From Streptomyces sp. NRRL S-87 (GTDB lineage: Bacteria > Actinomycetota > Actinomycetes > Streptomycetales > Streptomycetaceae): 64,000 bases of DNA. The stretch is from the NCBI RefSeq assembly GCF_000719335.1, contig NZ_JOGB01000011.1, positions 59,452 through 123,451 on the forward strand. The letters run 5' to 3'. Under the pieces are notes generated by a model. The model searched no databases, had not been told where the DNA came from, and worked only from the letters and a program-made list of their open reading frames with translations. The translations under genes and the position numbers were made by a program. Positions 17,230 to 25,823 of the stretch are shown one piece after another (within the stretch, counting starts at the first letter, position 1; each line of letters begins with the position of its first letter).

Positions 17230-18204
17230 GTGTTCAGCAACTACCTGATCGGCCTGCGTGAGGGGCTGGAGGCCAGCCTGGTCGTCTGCATCCTCATCGC
17301 GTACCTGGTCAAGACGGACAACAAGGCGAAGCTCCCGGCCATCTGGAGCGGCGTCGGCATCGCCGTGGCCATCAGCCTCGCGTTCGGCGCGGGCCTGGAG
17401 TTCGGCAGCTCCGAGCTCACCTTCAAGGCCCAGGAGGCCCTCGGCGGTTCGCTGTCGATCCTCTCCGTCGGCCTGGTGACGTGGATGGTCTTCTGGATGA
17501 AGCGCACCGCGCGGCACCTGAAGGCCGAGCTGCACGGCAAGCTCGACGCCGCGCTCGCCATGGGCACCGGCGCGCTGGTGGGCACCGCCCTGCTGGCCGT
17601 GGGCCGCGAGGGCCTGGAGACCTCCCTGTTCGTCTGGGGCTCGGTACGGGCCGCCGGCGACGGCGGGGGCCCGCTGGCGGGCGCCCTGCTGGGCATCGCC
17701 ACGTCGGTCTTCCTGGGCTGGGCGTTCTACCGCGGCGCGCTGAAGATCAACCTGGCCCGGTTCTTCAAGTGGACCGGCGGCATGCTGGTCGTCGTGGCCG
17801 CGGGCGTGCTCGCGTACGGCGTCCACGACCTCCAGGAGGCCGACTTCCTGAGCGGTCTGGGCGACAAGGCCTTCGACATCAGCTCCGCGATCCCGCCGGA
17901 CAGCTGGTACGGGACGCTGCTGAAGGGCACGTTCAACTTCCAGCCCGACCCGACGGTCCTGCAGGTCACGGTGTGGGCTCTGTATCTGATCCCCACGCTG
18001 GCGCTGTTCTTCGCCCCGGTAGGGTTCGGACGGTCGTCGGGGGCTAAGGAGCAGAAGGTTGGCGATGAGCGGGCTGAGCAGGCTGAGCGGGTTGGCCCGG
18101 CCGACCGTACTGACGGCCGTGCTGACCGCGACGGCGCTGGCGGCGACCGGGTGCGTGACGGTGCACGGGGAGTCGGCGGTCGTCCCGTCGGCGACCAGGG
18201 CTGA
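17230..18204 (+). CDS. efeU: Iron permease EfeU (FTR1 family), probable 3' frameshift
   Basis: 324 codons, GTG start at 17230 after GGGGAGG. Seven hydrophobic segments, with two REGLE motifs (REGLEASLVVCILIAYLVK near the N-terminus and REGLETSLFVWGS near residue 122) that bind iron during transport. The protein domain ends at about residue 270 (FFAPVGFGR). The last 54 codons are a charged Gly/Asp/Arg stretch overlapping the next gene by 140 bp. One extra G in the G5 run at 18039-18043 would bring TAA at 18045-18047 into frame, just ahead of the next gene's ribosome site. The true end is probably 18047. Confidence 0.85.
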   Translation: MFSNYLIGLREGLEASLVVCILIAYLVKTDNKAKLPAIWSGVGIAVAISLAFGAGLEFGSSELTFKAQEALGGSLSILSVGLVTWMVFWMKRTARHLKAELHGKLDAALAMGTGALVGTALLAVGREGLETSLFVWGSVRAAGDGGGPLAGALLGIATSVFLGWAFYRGALKINLARFFKWTGGMLVVVAAGVLAYGVHDLQEADFLSGLGDKAFDISSAIPPDSWYGTLLKGTFNFQPDPTVLQVTVWALYLIPTLALFFAPVGFGRSSGAKEQKVGDERAEQAERVGPADRTDGRADRDGAGGDRVRDGARGVGGRPVGDQG

Positions 18205-19081
18205 GGCCGCGCAGGCGCTCAAGGACTTCCTGGCGACCTACAACCGGGCCGAGAAGGCGTACGACGAGCAGGTGCTCGACGCGGTGGTGACGGGCCAGTA
18301 CGGCGACGGCAAGAAGGCCTCGCTGCGCGCCAACCGGTCGATCAGGCCGGGCGGCAACACGAAGTTCAAGCCGCTGGAGCTCACCGACGCCACCTTCATG
18401 ATCCCGAAGAGGGCGGGCTGGCCGCGGTTCTTCGTGGCAAACACGGACAGCAACCGCGACGCGGGCACCAGCCGCGCGGCCAACCGCGTCGTGCTGCTCT
18501 TCACGAAGTTCGGCGCCGCGCTGCCGTGGAAGGTGGCGCACGTGGCGGTGCTGACCCCCGACGAGGTGCCGGTCTTCAAGACGGACAAGGACGGCTGGGC
18601 CGAGGCGCTCGACCCGGCCGCCAAGGACCTCGCGATACCCCCGGCCGAGCTGAGCAAGCGGTACGCGGCCTACCTGACGAACGGACAGCCCAACGGCTTC
18701 GCCCCGGGCAGCCAGACCACCGGTCGGCGCGCCGTCCGGGCCCGCTACGCGGAGCGGCCGGGCAAGTCCACGCAGTGGATCGACCAGGCGCTCGACGCGG
18801 GCACGTACACCCCGATGGGGCTGCGCACCCAGAACGGCGGGGGCTTCGTGTTCTTCTCCTGCCGGCACTACGAGCAGGTCAAGATCGACAAGTCCGTCAA
18901 GGGCGCGAAGCTGCCGCTGAGCGCGTCCGTACGGGCCCTGATGACGGGCACCCCGAACGACACGCTGGTGCGGGAGTTCGAGTCCGCCCAGACCGTGACG
19001 GTGCCGCCCGCCGACGCGACCAACCCCCGGGCGCTGTTCCTGAGCCGGACGCAGGCGCTGGTCTCGGCCAAGGGGTCGTAG
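18065..19081 (+). CDS. Secreted lipoprotein, function unknown, efe operon tail
   Basis: 338 residues from ATG 18065, with GAAGG six bases upstream. N-terminal signal peptide with lipobox LAATGC followed by VTVHGES. The mature part has a helical region (EAAQALKDFLATYNRAEKAYDE) then mixed strands; the C-terminal half resembles a nuclear-transport-factor-like or DUF fold, but no motif is decisive. It lies directly behind efeU, so it is probably co-transcribed and may assist iron uptake at the membrane (inference). Six bases separate its stop from the convergent GNAT gene. Confidence 0.8.
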   Translation: MSGLSRLSGLARPTVLTAVLTATALAATGCVTVHGESAVVPSATRAEAAQALKDFLATYNRAEKAYDEQVLDAVVTGQYGDGKKASLRANRSIRPGGNTKFKPLELTDATFMIPKRAGWPRFFVANTDSNRDAGTSRAANRVVLLFTKFGAALPWKVAHVAVLTPDEVPVFKTDKDGWAEALDPAAKDLAIPPAELSKRYAAYLTNGQPNGFAPGSQTTGRRAVRARYAERPGKSTQWIDQALDAGTYTPMGLRTQNGGGFVFFSCRHYEQVKIDKSVKGAKLPLSASVRALMTGTPNDTLVREFESAQTVTVPPADATNPRALFLSRTQALVSAKGS

Positions 19082-19087
19082 ACCGCC

Positions 19088-19657
19088 TCACCACAGGCGG
19101 TCGACCGTCCCCGGATACAGCCCGATGCGCGCGTGCGCGAAGCCCGCCCGGGCGGCCCGGGCCCGCTCCGTGAAGAACCCGCCCATGGTGACCTTGTCGA
19201 AGCCCGGCCGGTCGCTGGGGAAGGGGGCCTCGGGCGTCCCGCCCACCAGCACGCTGCCGGGCAGCTCGGTCCAGCCGGCGCCCTCGTAGAAGCCGCGCAG
19301 CGGCCGGTCGCAGGTGAACAGCCCGACCTCCGTCTCCCCGTCCGCCGCCAGCGCCTCGCGCGCGGCGGCCACCAGCCGCCGGCCGTGCCCCCGCCCGCGG
19401 GCCGCGGTGCGGGTGACGACGGTGCTCAGCCCGGCGGCCCGCCAGTCCGCGCCCGCGTGCCGGAGCTCCTTGAACAGCAGGTCCAGCGCGGCCAGCACGG
19501 TTCCGTCGGCGTCCACCAGGACCATGGCCCGCGGCCGCAGCAGCGGGTCGTGACCGTACGTGCCCTCGCCCTCCGGGGGCCAGGCCTCGTCCTGGAGCCG
19601 GTGGACCTGCGTGCGCAGGTGCCCCGGCAGGCCGTCGCGGTACGTCTCGATGTGCAT
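19088..19657 (-). CDS. GNAT family N-acetyltransferase
   Basis: 189 residues. The acetyl-CoA-binding signature is STVVTRTAARGRGHGRRLVAAAREAL (RGxGxxRxL core, about residues 85-110). MVLVDADGTVLAALDLL forms the preceding beta strands and GLFTCDRPLRGFYEGAGW the C-terminal part. Acetyl acceptor unknown. Convergent with the efe-linked lipoprotein gene. Confidence 0.85.
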   Translation of the reverse strand: MHIETYRDGLPGHLRTQVHRLQDEAWPPEGEGTYGHDPLLRPRAMVLVDADGTVLAALDLLFKELRHAGADWRAAGLSTVVTRTAARGRGHGRRLVAAAREALAADGETEVGLFTCDRPLRGFYEGAGWTELPGSVLVGGTPEAPFPSDRPGFDKVTMGGFFTERARAARAGFAHARIGLYPGTVDRLW

Positions 19658-19706
19658 CGGCCCAGCCTGGCCCGGTACGCGCCGCCCGCCAAGCGGATTT
19701 CCCGGG

Positions 19707-20585
19707 CTACTCCGCGATGCGGGTGCCCGTACCGGAGACCCGGACCCTGGAGTCCCCCTCCCGGAAGGAGACCGTCAGCACCCCGGGCCGCCCCATGTCG
19801 TCGCCCTGGTGCAAGGTGAGCACGGCGTCCTGCGGGACCAGGCCGGCCTCGCGGGCGTACGCGCCGAAGGCGGCCGCCGCCGCCCCCGTCGCGGGGTCCT
19901 CGACCACGCCGCCGACCGGGAACGGGTCGCGGACGTGGAACACCGTCTCCGCCTCCCGGTGCACGAGCTGGACGGTGGTCAGGTCCAGCCGTCGCATCAG
20001 CGCCTCGAGGCGGTCGAAGTCGTACGCCAGGTCGGCGAGCCGCGCGCGGGTGGCCGCGCCGAGCACCAGGTGCCGCGCGCCGGCGTAGGCGATCCGGGGC
20101 CCGATCGCCGGGTCGAGGTCCTCCGCGGGCCAGTCCAGCGCGGCCAGCGCCTCGGCCAGGTCGGCCGGGTCCACGTCCTCGGTCTTCGGCTCGACGCTGG
20201 TGAGGGTGGCCGTCAGACCGTCCCCGTCGGCGGCGACGGTGACCGGCACGACCCCGGCACGCGTGTCGAAGAGCAGCTCACCGGGTCCGATCCGCTCGCC
20301 CAGCGCGATGGCGGCGGCCACGGTGGCGTGCCCGCAGAAGGGCACCTCGGCCTTGGGGCTGTAGTACCGGACCGTGAACCCGCGGCCGGGCCCGGCGCCC
20401 AGGCCCTCGGGCGGGGCGGTCAGGAAGGCGGTCTCGCTGTAGCCCAGGCCGGCGGCGATGCCGAGCATCGCCGCCCCGTCGAGTCCGGAGGCGTCCAGCA
20501 CCACGCCGGCGGGGTTCCCCCCGGCCGGGTCGGCGGAGAAGGCGGTGTAGCGCAGCACGGCGGTCGCAGGCTCTTCATGGTCCAT
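19707..20585 (-). CDS. PhzF family epimerase/isomerase-like protein
   Basis: 292 residues, full family length. Motifs: YTAFSADPAGGNPAGVVLDASG at the N-terminus, LGYSETAFLT with the conserved Glu, YYSPKAEVPFCGHATVAAA in the first lobe and VEDPATGAAAAAFGAYARE in the second lobe. This is the second PhzF gene within 6 kb; the two proteins differ clearly. ATG at 20585 was chosen because the domain begins about ten residues later. Fifty-three bp downstream of the SDR gene on the same strand, so possibly co-transcribed. Confidence 0.88.
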   Translation of the reverse strand: MDHEEPATAVLRYTAFSADPAGGNPAGVVLDASGLDGAAMLGIAAGLGYSETAFLTAPPEGLGAGPGRGFTVRYYSPKAEVPFCGHATVAAAIALGERIGPGELLFDTRAGVVPVTVAADGDGLTATLTSVEPKTEDVDPADLAEALAALDWPAEDLDPAIGPRIAYAGARHLVLGAATRARLADLAYDFDRLEALMRRLDLTTVQLVHREAETVFHVRDPFPVGGVVEDPATGAAAAAFGAYAREAGLVPQDAVLTLHQGDDMGRPGVLTVSFREGDSRVRVSGTGTRIAE

Positions 20586-20638
20586 GCCGGTCCCAACTCC
20601 GCCCCGGGCGCGGTCATTCCCGCCGTGAAGGCCGGCGG

Positions 20639-21400
20639 TCAGCCCCGCCCGACGAACGGCATGGTGGTGGCCATGACCGTGGCGAACTGGACGTTCGCCT
20701 CCAGCGGCAGCTCCGCCATGTGCACCACCGTCCGGGCCACGTCGGCCGCGTCCATCACGGGCTCGACGGCCAGCTGCCCGTTCGCCTGCAGGATCCCGGT
20801 CTGCATCCGCGCGGTCATCTCGGTGGCCGCGTTGCCGATGTCGATCTGTCCGCAGGCGATCCGGTACGGCCGGCCGTCCAGCGACAGCGACTTCGTCAGA
20901 CCCGTGACCGCGTGCTTGGTGGCGGTGTACGCGATCGAGTTCGGGCGGGGCACCTGGGCCGAGATGGAGCCGTTGTTGATGATCCGCCCGCCCTGCGGCT
21001 CCTGCCCCTTCATCTGCCGGAACGCCGCCTGCGCGCACAGGAACGCGCCCGTGAGGTTCACGTCCACGACCGAGCGCCAGGCCTCGTACGAGACGTCCTC
21101 CAGCGGGACGCCCGCGGGCCCGAACGTGCCGGCGTTGTTGAAGAGCAGGTCGAGCCGCCCGTACCGGTCCCGGACCGCGGCGAAGAGGGCCGCCACGTCA
21201 CCGGGATCGGTCACGTCGGCCCGTACGCACAGCACGTCGGCCTCCGCCCCGGCCGCCCGCGCCGTCTCCTCCAGCGCCTCGGCCCGGCGCCCGGCCAGCG
21301 CCACCGACCAACCGGCCGCCGCGAGGGCGAGCGCCACGGACCGGCCGATGCCCGAACCGGCACCGGTGACGAGGGCGGTCTTCTTCTCAGGTGCGTCCAT
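20639..21400 (-). CDS. Short-chain dehydrogenase/reductase
   Basis: 253 residues. Classical [18 protein letters not shown] cofactor loop (residues about 11-25), NNAG at about 93, catalytic Ser in NNGSISAQ, and YTATK as the active-site YxxxK. The C-terminus, with [25 protein letters not shown], is typical of Streptomyces SDRs. Substrate unknown. ATG at 21400 begins three residues before the first strand. Confidence 0.88.
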   Translation of the reverse strand: MDAPEKKTALVTGAGSGIGRSVALALAAAGWSVALAGRRAEALEETARAAGAEADVLCVRADVTDPGDVAALFAAVRDRYGRLDLLFNNAGTFGPAGVPLEDVSYEAWRSVVDVNLTGAFLCAQAAFRQMKGQEPQGGRIINNGSISAQVPRPNSIAYTATKHAVTGLTKSLSLDGRPYRIACGQIDIGNAATEMTARMQTGILQANGQLAVEPVMDAADVARTVVHMAELPLEANVQFATVMATTMPFVGRG

Positions 21401-21528
21401 GACGCCGCAGGGTACGGGACCCCGCCCGGCCGCTCTTGGACGTTCCGCCAAGTGGACCGCCACCTCCGGACCAGCCTTCCTTGGCGGTGCCCGGTGGGTC
21501 ACCCCCTCCCCCGGCGTAAAATCGCCCG

Positions 21529-22527
21529 GTGAACGCCACTGTCCCCACCGCCGACGCGCTGCGCGGCGCGCTCGCCGGTCTGCTCGACGGACTCCCGCCG
21601 AAGCAGGCCACCGCCGCCGTCGACCGGCTGATCGCCAACTACCGGGGACGCACCCCGACCGACGCTCCCGTGCTCCGGGACCGCTCCGACGTGGTCGCGT
21701 ACGCCGCGTACCGGATGCCCGCGACGTTCGAGGCGGTGCGGGCGGCCCTCGACGCCCTCGCCGACGCGGCGCCGGACTTCACCCCGGCCTCGCACGTGGA
21801 CGTCGGCGGCGGCACCGGTGCCGCGACCTGGGCGGTCGACGCCACCTGGGAGGGCCCGCGGGAGACCACCGTGCTCGACTGGGCGGACCCGGCCCTCGCA
21901 CTGGGCCGGGAGCTGGCGCAGGCCTCGGGCTCACCGGTGCTGAAGGCAGCCGCGTGGCGCAAGGCCGTGATCGGCGGCGGGCTCGCACTCCCGACGGCCG
22001 ACCTGGCCACCGTCTCGTACGTGCTGGGCGAGCTGACCGGTGAGGCCCGCCGGGCGGTCGTCGCCGAGGCGGCCCGTACCGCGCAGACCGTCGTGGTCGT
22101 CGAGCCCGGCACCCCCGAGGGTTACCTGCGCATCCGCGAGGCCCGCGACCAGCTGCTCGCGGCGGGCCTGCACGTGGCCGCGCCCTGCCCGCACGACGGC
22201 ACCTGCCCGATCACGGTCGGCGAGGACTGGTGCCACTTCTCGGCCCGGGTCAGCCGGTCCTCGCTGCACCGCAAGGTCAAGGGCGGCTCGCTGGCGTACG
22301 AGGACGAGAAGTTCAGCTACGTGGCGGCCACCCGCTTCGCTCCCGAGCCGGCCGCGAACCGCGTCACCCGCAGGCCGCAGATCCGCAAGGGCCTGGTCCT
22401 GCTGGACCTGTGCACCCGCGACGAGGGCCTGCGCCGGGACACCGTCACCAAGCGCCACGGCCCCCTCTACAAGGCCGCCCGCGACGCCGACTGGGGCGAC
22501 GCCTGGCCGCCGGCGGACGCCGGGTAG
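21529..22527 (+). CDS. Rsm22-family ribosomal small-subunit-associated methyltransferase-like protein
   Basis: 332 residues from a GTG at 21529. SAM-binding fold with [14 protein letters not shown] as motif I. A cysteine-rich insert, [18 protein letters not shown], followed by the C-terminal [24 protein letters not shown], identifies the Rsm22/mtRsm22 family. The Cys residues probably bind an iron-sulfur cluster, as shown for mitochondrial relatives (family knowledge). It likely acts in small-subunit assembly. Divergent from the SDR gene. Confidence 0.88.
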   Translation: MNATVPTADALRGALAGLLDGLPPKQATAAVDRLIANYRGRTPTDAPVLRDRSDVVAYAAYRMPATFEAVRAALDALADAAPDFTPASHVDVGGGTGAATWAVDATWEGPRETTVLDWADPALALGRELAQASGSPVLKAAAWRKAVIGGGLALPTADLATVSYVLGELTGEARRAVVAEAARTAQTVVVVEPGTPEGYLRIREARDQLLAAGLHVAAPCPHDGTCPITVGEDWCHFSARVSRSSLHRKVKGGSLAYEDEKFSYVAATRFAPEPAANRVTRRPQIRKGLVLLDLCTRDEGLRRDTVTKRHGPLYKAARDADWGDAWPPADAG

Positions 22528-22602
22528 CGGCCCGCGCACAGAGGCGCCGGGCGGCCGAGTGGCGGCCCGCGCGAGGGGACCGCACCCGCCCACGGAGAGG
22601 GC

Positions 22603-22638
22603 CCGCGGCCGGAAGCGGGGAAGGGCACCCGGCCGCGG
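22603..22638. terminator. Hairpin between convergent Rsm22-like and dimethylargininase genes
   Basis: CCGCGGCCGG (22603-22612) pairs perfectly with CCGGCCGCGG (22629-22638) around a 16-base loop. It sits in the 171-bp convergent gap. No U tract. Confidence 0.55.
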
Positions 22639-22698
22639 AGCCGTGGGACGGCCGGCCGGGGCACGGGCCCCCGGCCGACCGCCGGCCTGTCACGCGCG

Positions 22699-23529
22699 CT
22701 AGGGCCGCAACTCCTGCGTGCAGCACTTCACGCTGCCACCGCCCTTGAGGAGTTCGCCCAGGTCCATCCCGATCGGTTCGAAGCCGCGGTCGCGCAGCGG
22801 CTCGAACAGTCCGACGGCCTCCTGCGGCAGCAGGACGTGCAGGCCGTCCGACACCGCGTTCAGCCCGAGGGCGGCCGCGTCCGCCTCCGTGGCGACGAGC
22901 GCGTCAGGGAAGAGCCGGCGCAGTACCGCGCGGCTGCCCGGTGAGAAGGCCTCCGGGAAGTACATGACCTCGTCGCCGTCGAGCACGGACAGCGCCGTGT
23001 CGAGGTGGTAGTAGCGCGGGTCGACCAGGTCGAGGCCGATCACCGGGCGGCCGAAGAACTCCTGGGCCTCGTCGTGCGAGAGCGGCGAGGAGCGGAAGCC
23101 CCGACCGGCCAGGACGTACGTGGCGGTGACCGCGAAGTCGCCCTCGCCCTCGTTGATGTGCGAGGGCTCGTGGATCTCCGTGTAGCCGTGCGCGCGGAAC
23201 CAGTCCAGGTGCTCCTGCGCCTCGGCCGACCGCTCCGGGTAGGCGAAGCGGGCACCGAGCACGCGACCGTCGATCACGGTGGCGCCGTTGGCGGCGAAGA
23301 CCATGTCGGGCAGCTCCGGGCGCGGTTCCAGGAGCTCGACGGTGTGGCCGAGGGCCCGGTAGCGGTCGCGCAGGTCCTCCCACTGGGCCAGGCAGAGGGG
23401 CAGGTCCACCGGCTTGCCGGGGTCCATCCAGGGGTTGATGGAGTAGGTGACCTTGAAGTGCACGGGTGGGCACATCAGGTACCGGCGGGGTGTGGCGTCT
23501 CGGCGCAAAGAGGGCTCCTCACGGGACAC
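22699..23529 (-). CDS. ddaH: Dimethylargininase
   Basis: 276 residues. Hydrolyses N-omega-methylated arginines to citrulline and methylamines; cytosolic amidinotransferase-fold enzyme. Motifs: RRYLMCPPVHFKVTYSINPWM at the N-terminus, PDMVFAANGA, HINEGEGDF, RYYHLDTALSVL with the catalytic His, and GGGSVKCCTQEL with the nucleophilic Cys near the C-terminus. The GTG at 23529 was chosen because MSREEPSLRRDATPRR-like starts are usual in Streptomyces; a GTG at 23595 is also in frame. Confidence 0.9.
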   Translation of the reverse strand: MSREEPSLRRDATPRRYLMCPPVHFKVTYSINPWMDPGKPVDLPLCLAQWEDLRDRYRALGHTVELLEPRPELPDMVFAANGATVIDGRVLGARFAYPERSAEAQEHLDWFRAHGYTEIHEPSHINEGEGDFAVTATYVLAGRGFRSSPLSHDEAQEFFGRPVIGLDLVDPRYYHLDTALSVLDGDEVMYFPEAFSPGSRAVLRRLFPDALVATEADAAALGLNAVSDGLHVLLPQEAVGLFEPLRDRGFEPIGMDLGELLKGGGSVKCCTQELRP

Positions 23530-23865
23530 GACGTCCGGGCGGTGTCCGCGCCGTGGGTGGGCGCGGGAAGAGAATCGTCTCTCCTCCGTGGACACCGCGC
23601 ATTGAACTGATCGGGTGGTTTGGGTGGGACACGCGGTGAATTCCCCGTCGTTCGATATCCGATGCCATCTGTTCGACCGCGCTCGAGAGCGTGGCGAAAG
23701 TCACCGGAGTCGCCACTCGGGTGGGTATGGCCCCTTTTGGCCATGGCTGGGACCCGTCGTACGCCCGTGCGGACCGCCCCCCGGTGGGGAAGAGCGGTCA
23801 CCGGGGGCGCAGGATGGTGGGAGCATGGAATGGTCTGCCGGGGCAACGACGAGGTGAGGGGATAC

Positions 23866-24636
23866 ATGGGGCCCGAGTCCGGCCGCGTCAAACGCGGTGT
23901 GCAGCACAGGATTTCCCAGTGGCTGGGCCGACTGCGCACGACCGAAACCCCGGAGGACCCCGGCCGCGCCCGCGAGACCGTGCTGCTGGCCACCGCCGCG
24001 GCGGGCCTGCCCCTGTCGCCCGCGGCCCATCCCGCCGGCTACCGGTGTTCGTGCGAGCGCATCGGCTGTCCCACTCCGGCCCGGCACCCGCTGTCCTTCG
24101 CGTGGCAGACCCAGGCGACCACCGACCGCGCCCAGGTCGAGCGCTGGGCCCGCAACCAGCCGCAGGCCAACTTCATCACCGCGACCGGCATGGTCCACGA
24201 CGTCCTGGACGTACCGCTGGCGGCCGGCCGCGAGGCGCTGCGCCGGCTGCAGGCCGCCGGGGTCGCCCTGGGCCCGATCGCCGTGAGCGAGGAGGGCACT
24301 GCGGAGGAGCCCAACCCGCACGGCCGCATGCTGTTCTTCACCGCCACCCGCGGCACCCCCGAGGACGAGGACGAGTGGTGGCCCTGCGAGCTGGACTGCC
24401 ACCCCGAGACCATGGACGAGCACCCCGGCCTGCGTTGGCACTGCCGCGGCAGTTACGTGCTCGTACCGCCCGCCCGACTGCCCGGTGACCAGGCCGTCGC
24501 GTGGCTGCGCGGACCGGAGCACCCGCTGCCGGACCCGCTGAGCCTCCTGGAGACCCTGACCGACGCCTGCGCGCAGCACGCGGCCGAGGCCGACCACGAC
24601 CCGCACGCGGCGGTGGCGTGGCCGCTGAGCCGCTGA
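23866..24636 (+). CDS. Primase/polymerase-like protein with degenerate active site
   Basis: 256 residues, ATG at 23866 after GAGGTGAGGGG. N-terminal prim-pol (archaeo-eukaryotic primase) domain: CSCERIGCPTPARHPLSFAW, QANFITATGMVHDVLDVPLAAGREAL and HGRMLFFTATRG. Active prim-pols have an acidic DxD pair after the ATG strand; here the second acidic position reads DVP, so polymerase activity is doubtful. The C-terminal half, WHCRGSYVLVPPARLPGDQAVAWLRGP, resembles the same family. Such short proteins are common in Streptomyces, with unknown role. Confidence 0.75.
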   Translation: MGPESGRVKRGVQHRISQWLGRLRTTETPEDPGRARETVLLATAAAGLPLSPAAHPAGYRCSCERIGCPTPARHPLSFAWQTQATTDRAQVERWARNQPQANFITATGMVHDVLDVPLAAGREALRRLQAAGVALGPIAVSEEGTAEEPNPHGRMLFFTATRGTPEDEDEWWPCELDCHPETMDEHPGLRWHCRGSYVLVPPARLPGDQAVAWLRGPEHPLPDPLSLLETLTDACAQHAAEADHDPHAAVAWPLSR

Positions 24637-24689
24637 GCATGGCCCGGCCGATCACACCCAGCCCCGCCCCGCCCCGTTCCGTTGGCACG

Positions 24690-24751
24690 ACGCCGAGGGG
24701 GCTCCGACCCGCGCGACGCGAACGCCGCCGCGGTCGGAGCCCCCTCGGCGT
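24690..24751. terminator. Bidirectional hairpin with 20-bp perfect stem
   Basis: The arm 24690-24709 (ACGCCGAGGGGGCTCCGACC) is the exact reverse complement of 24732-24751, around a 22-base loop. It lies between the convergent primase-like and yaaA genes and should end both transcripts. Confidence 0.85.
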
Positions 24752-24813
24752 ACCGCGGTCCGACGACCCGTCACGCGCCACCCCACCCCCGGCACCGGGC
24801 ACCGGGCACCCCT

Positions 24814-24869
24814 GACGGCAGGTACCTCACGGCAGGCACCTGACGGCAGGCACCCGACGCCCGGCACCC
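24814..24869. repeat. 14-bp minisatellite, four copies
   Basis: Units of 14 bases, consensus GACGGCAGGCACCT, at 24814, 24828, 24842 and 24856, ending one base before the yaaA stop codon. A GGCACCG 7-base repeat precedes it at about 24791-24808. Confidence 0.8.
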
Positions 24870-24870
24870 G

Positions 24871-25671
24871 TCAGTGGATCTCGGTCACCACCACGTCCAG
24901 CGCCCACGCCTTGCCGGCCTTCGCCGGCTCCGCCGCCTCGACCGCGTACCCCAGGTCCCGCAGGACGCCGACCAGTTCGGCCGGGGTCGCCGGCTCGGCG
25001 CCGGCCCGCAGCAGGTCGCGCACCAGGCGCCCCTTGGTGGCCTTGTTGAAGTGGCTCACCACGGACCGCTTCTCGACCCCGTCCACCACCTGCGCGTGCA
25101 GCACCCGCACGGTCGCGGTGCGCCCGGCGACCTCGCCCTTCGGCTTCCAGGCGGACGCGTACGCCGACGAGCGCAGGTCCAGGACCAGCCCCTCCCCGGC
25201 GGCGGCGGGCATCACCTCGGCCATGGGCCCGCGCCAGTAGGCGCCCAGGGCGCCCAGGCCCGGCAGCTTCACGCCCATCGAGCAGCGGTACGAGGGGATC
25301 GCGTCGTCCACGCCGACCGCGCCCCACAGGCCGGAGAACACCAGGAGCGACCGCGAGGTCAGCGCCCGGGCCGCCGGCTCCAGCTCGGCCAGCGCCAGGG
25401 CGTCGTACAGCACACCGGTGTAGATCTCCCCGGCGGGCCGCGCGGGGGCGGACCGCAGCTGCGCGTTCTTGCCCACCTCGCCGCGCAGGCCCTCGCTCAG
25501 GCCGAGCACCTCGCGGGCCTTCTCCTCGTCGGCGGCGCACAGCTCGACCAGCTCGTCGAGGACCGCGGCGCGCGCCCCGGCCAGCCCCGGCAGGGACAGC
25601 CCCTCGGCGTCGAGGGGTGCGCCGGAGCCGCCGGCGGCCTTTCCTTCGGACGGCGGCAGCAGCACGAGCAC
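24871..25671 (-). CDS. yaaA: Peroxide stress protein YaaA
   Basis: 266 residues from the GTG at 25671, with GAAGGAG upstream. The family lowers free iron during hydrogen peroxide stress and binds DNA; cytosolic. Conserved elements: LVLLPPSEGKAAGG at the N-terminus, EIYTGVLYDAL, LLVFSGLWGAV, DDAIPSYRCSMGVKLPGLGAL, DLRSSAYASAW and VVSHFNKATKGRL. Length is typical. Its link to iron handling fits the efe and heme oxygenase genes in the region, though it is 7 kb away. Confidence 0.92.
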   Translation of the reverse strand: MLVLLPPSEGKAAGGSGAPLDAEGLSLPGLAGARAAVLDELVELCAADEEKAREVLGLSEGLRGEVGKNAQLRSAPARPAGEIYTGVLYDALALAELEPAARALTSRSLLVFSGLWGAVGVDDAIPSYRCSMGVKLPGLGALGAYWRGPMAEVMPAAAGEGLVLDLRSSAYASAWKPKGEVAGRTATVRVLHAQVVDGVEKRSVVSHFNKATKGRLVRDLLRAGAEPATPAELVGVLRDLGYAVEAAEPAKAGKAWALDVVVTEIH

Positions 25672-25823
25672 GTCGGTTTCTCCTTCATCACGTACGGGGA
25701 GGGGTGCGGCCCCGGCATGCCAGCCTAGGGCCTCCCCGCGAGGCCCCCTTCCCCGCGCCGCCGTCGCCCCCGCTCGGCCGCGCTCGCCGTGCCGGTCCGC
25801 ACCCGCGTGCCTACGCTCGGGGC

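Noticed and set aside
14619..17240. 873-codon minus-strand open frame across efeO and efeB
   Set aside because: Antisense shadow of two well-identified genes; low-complexity Leu/Gly/Val sequence.
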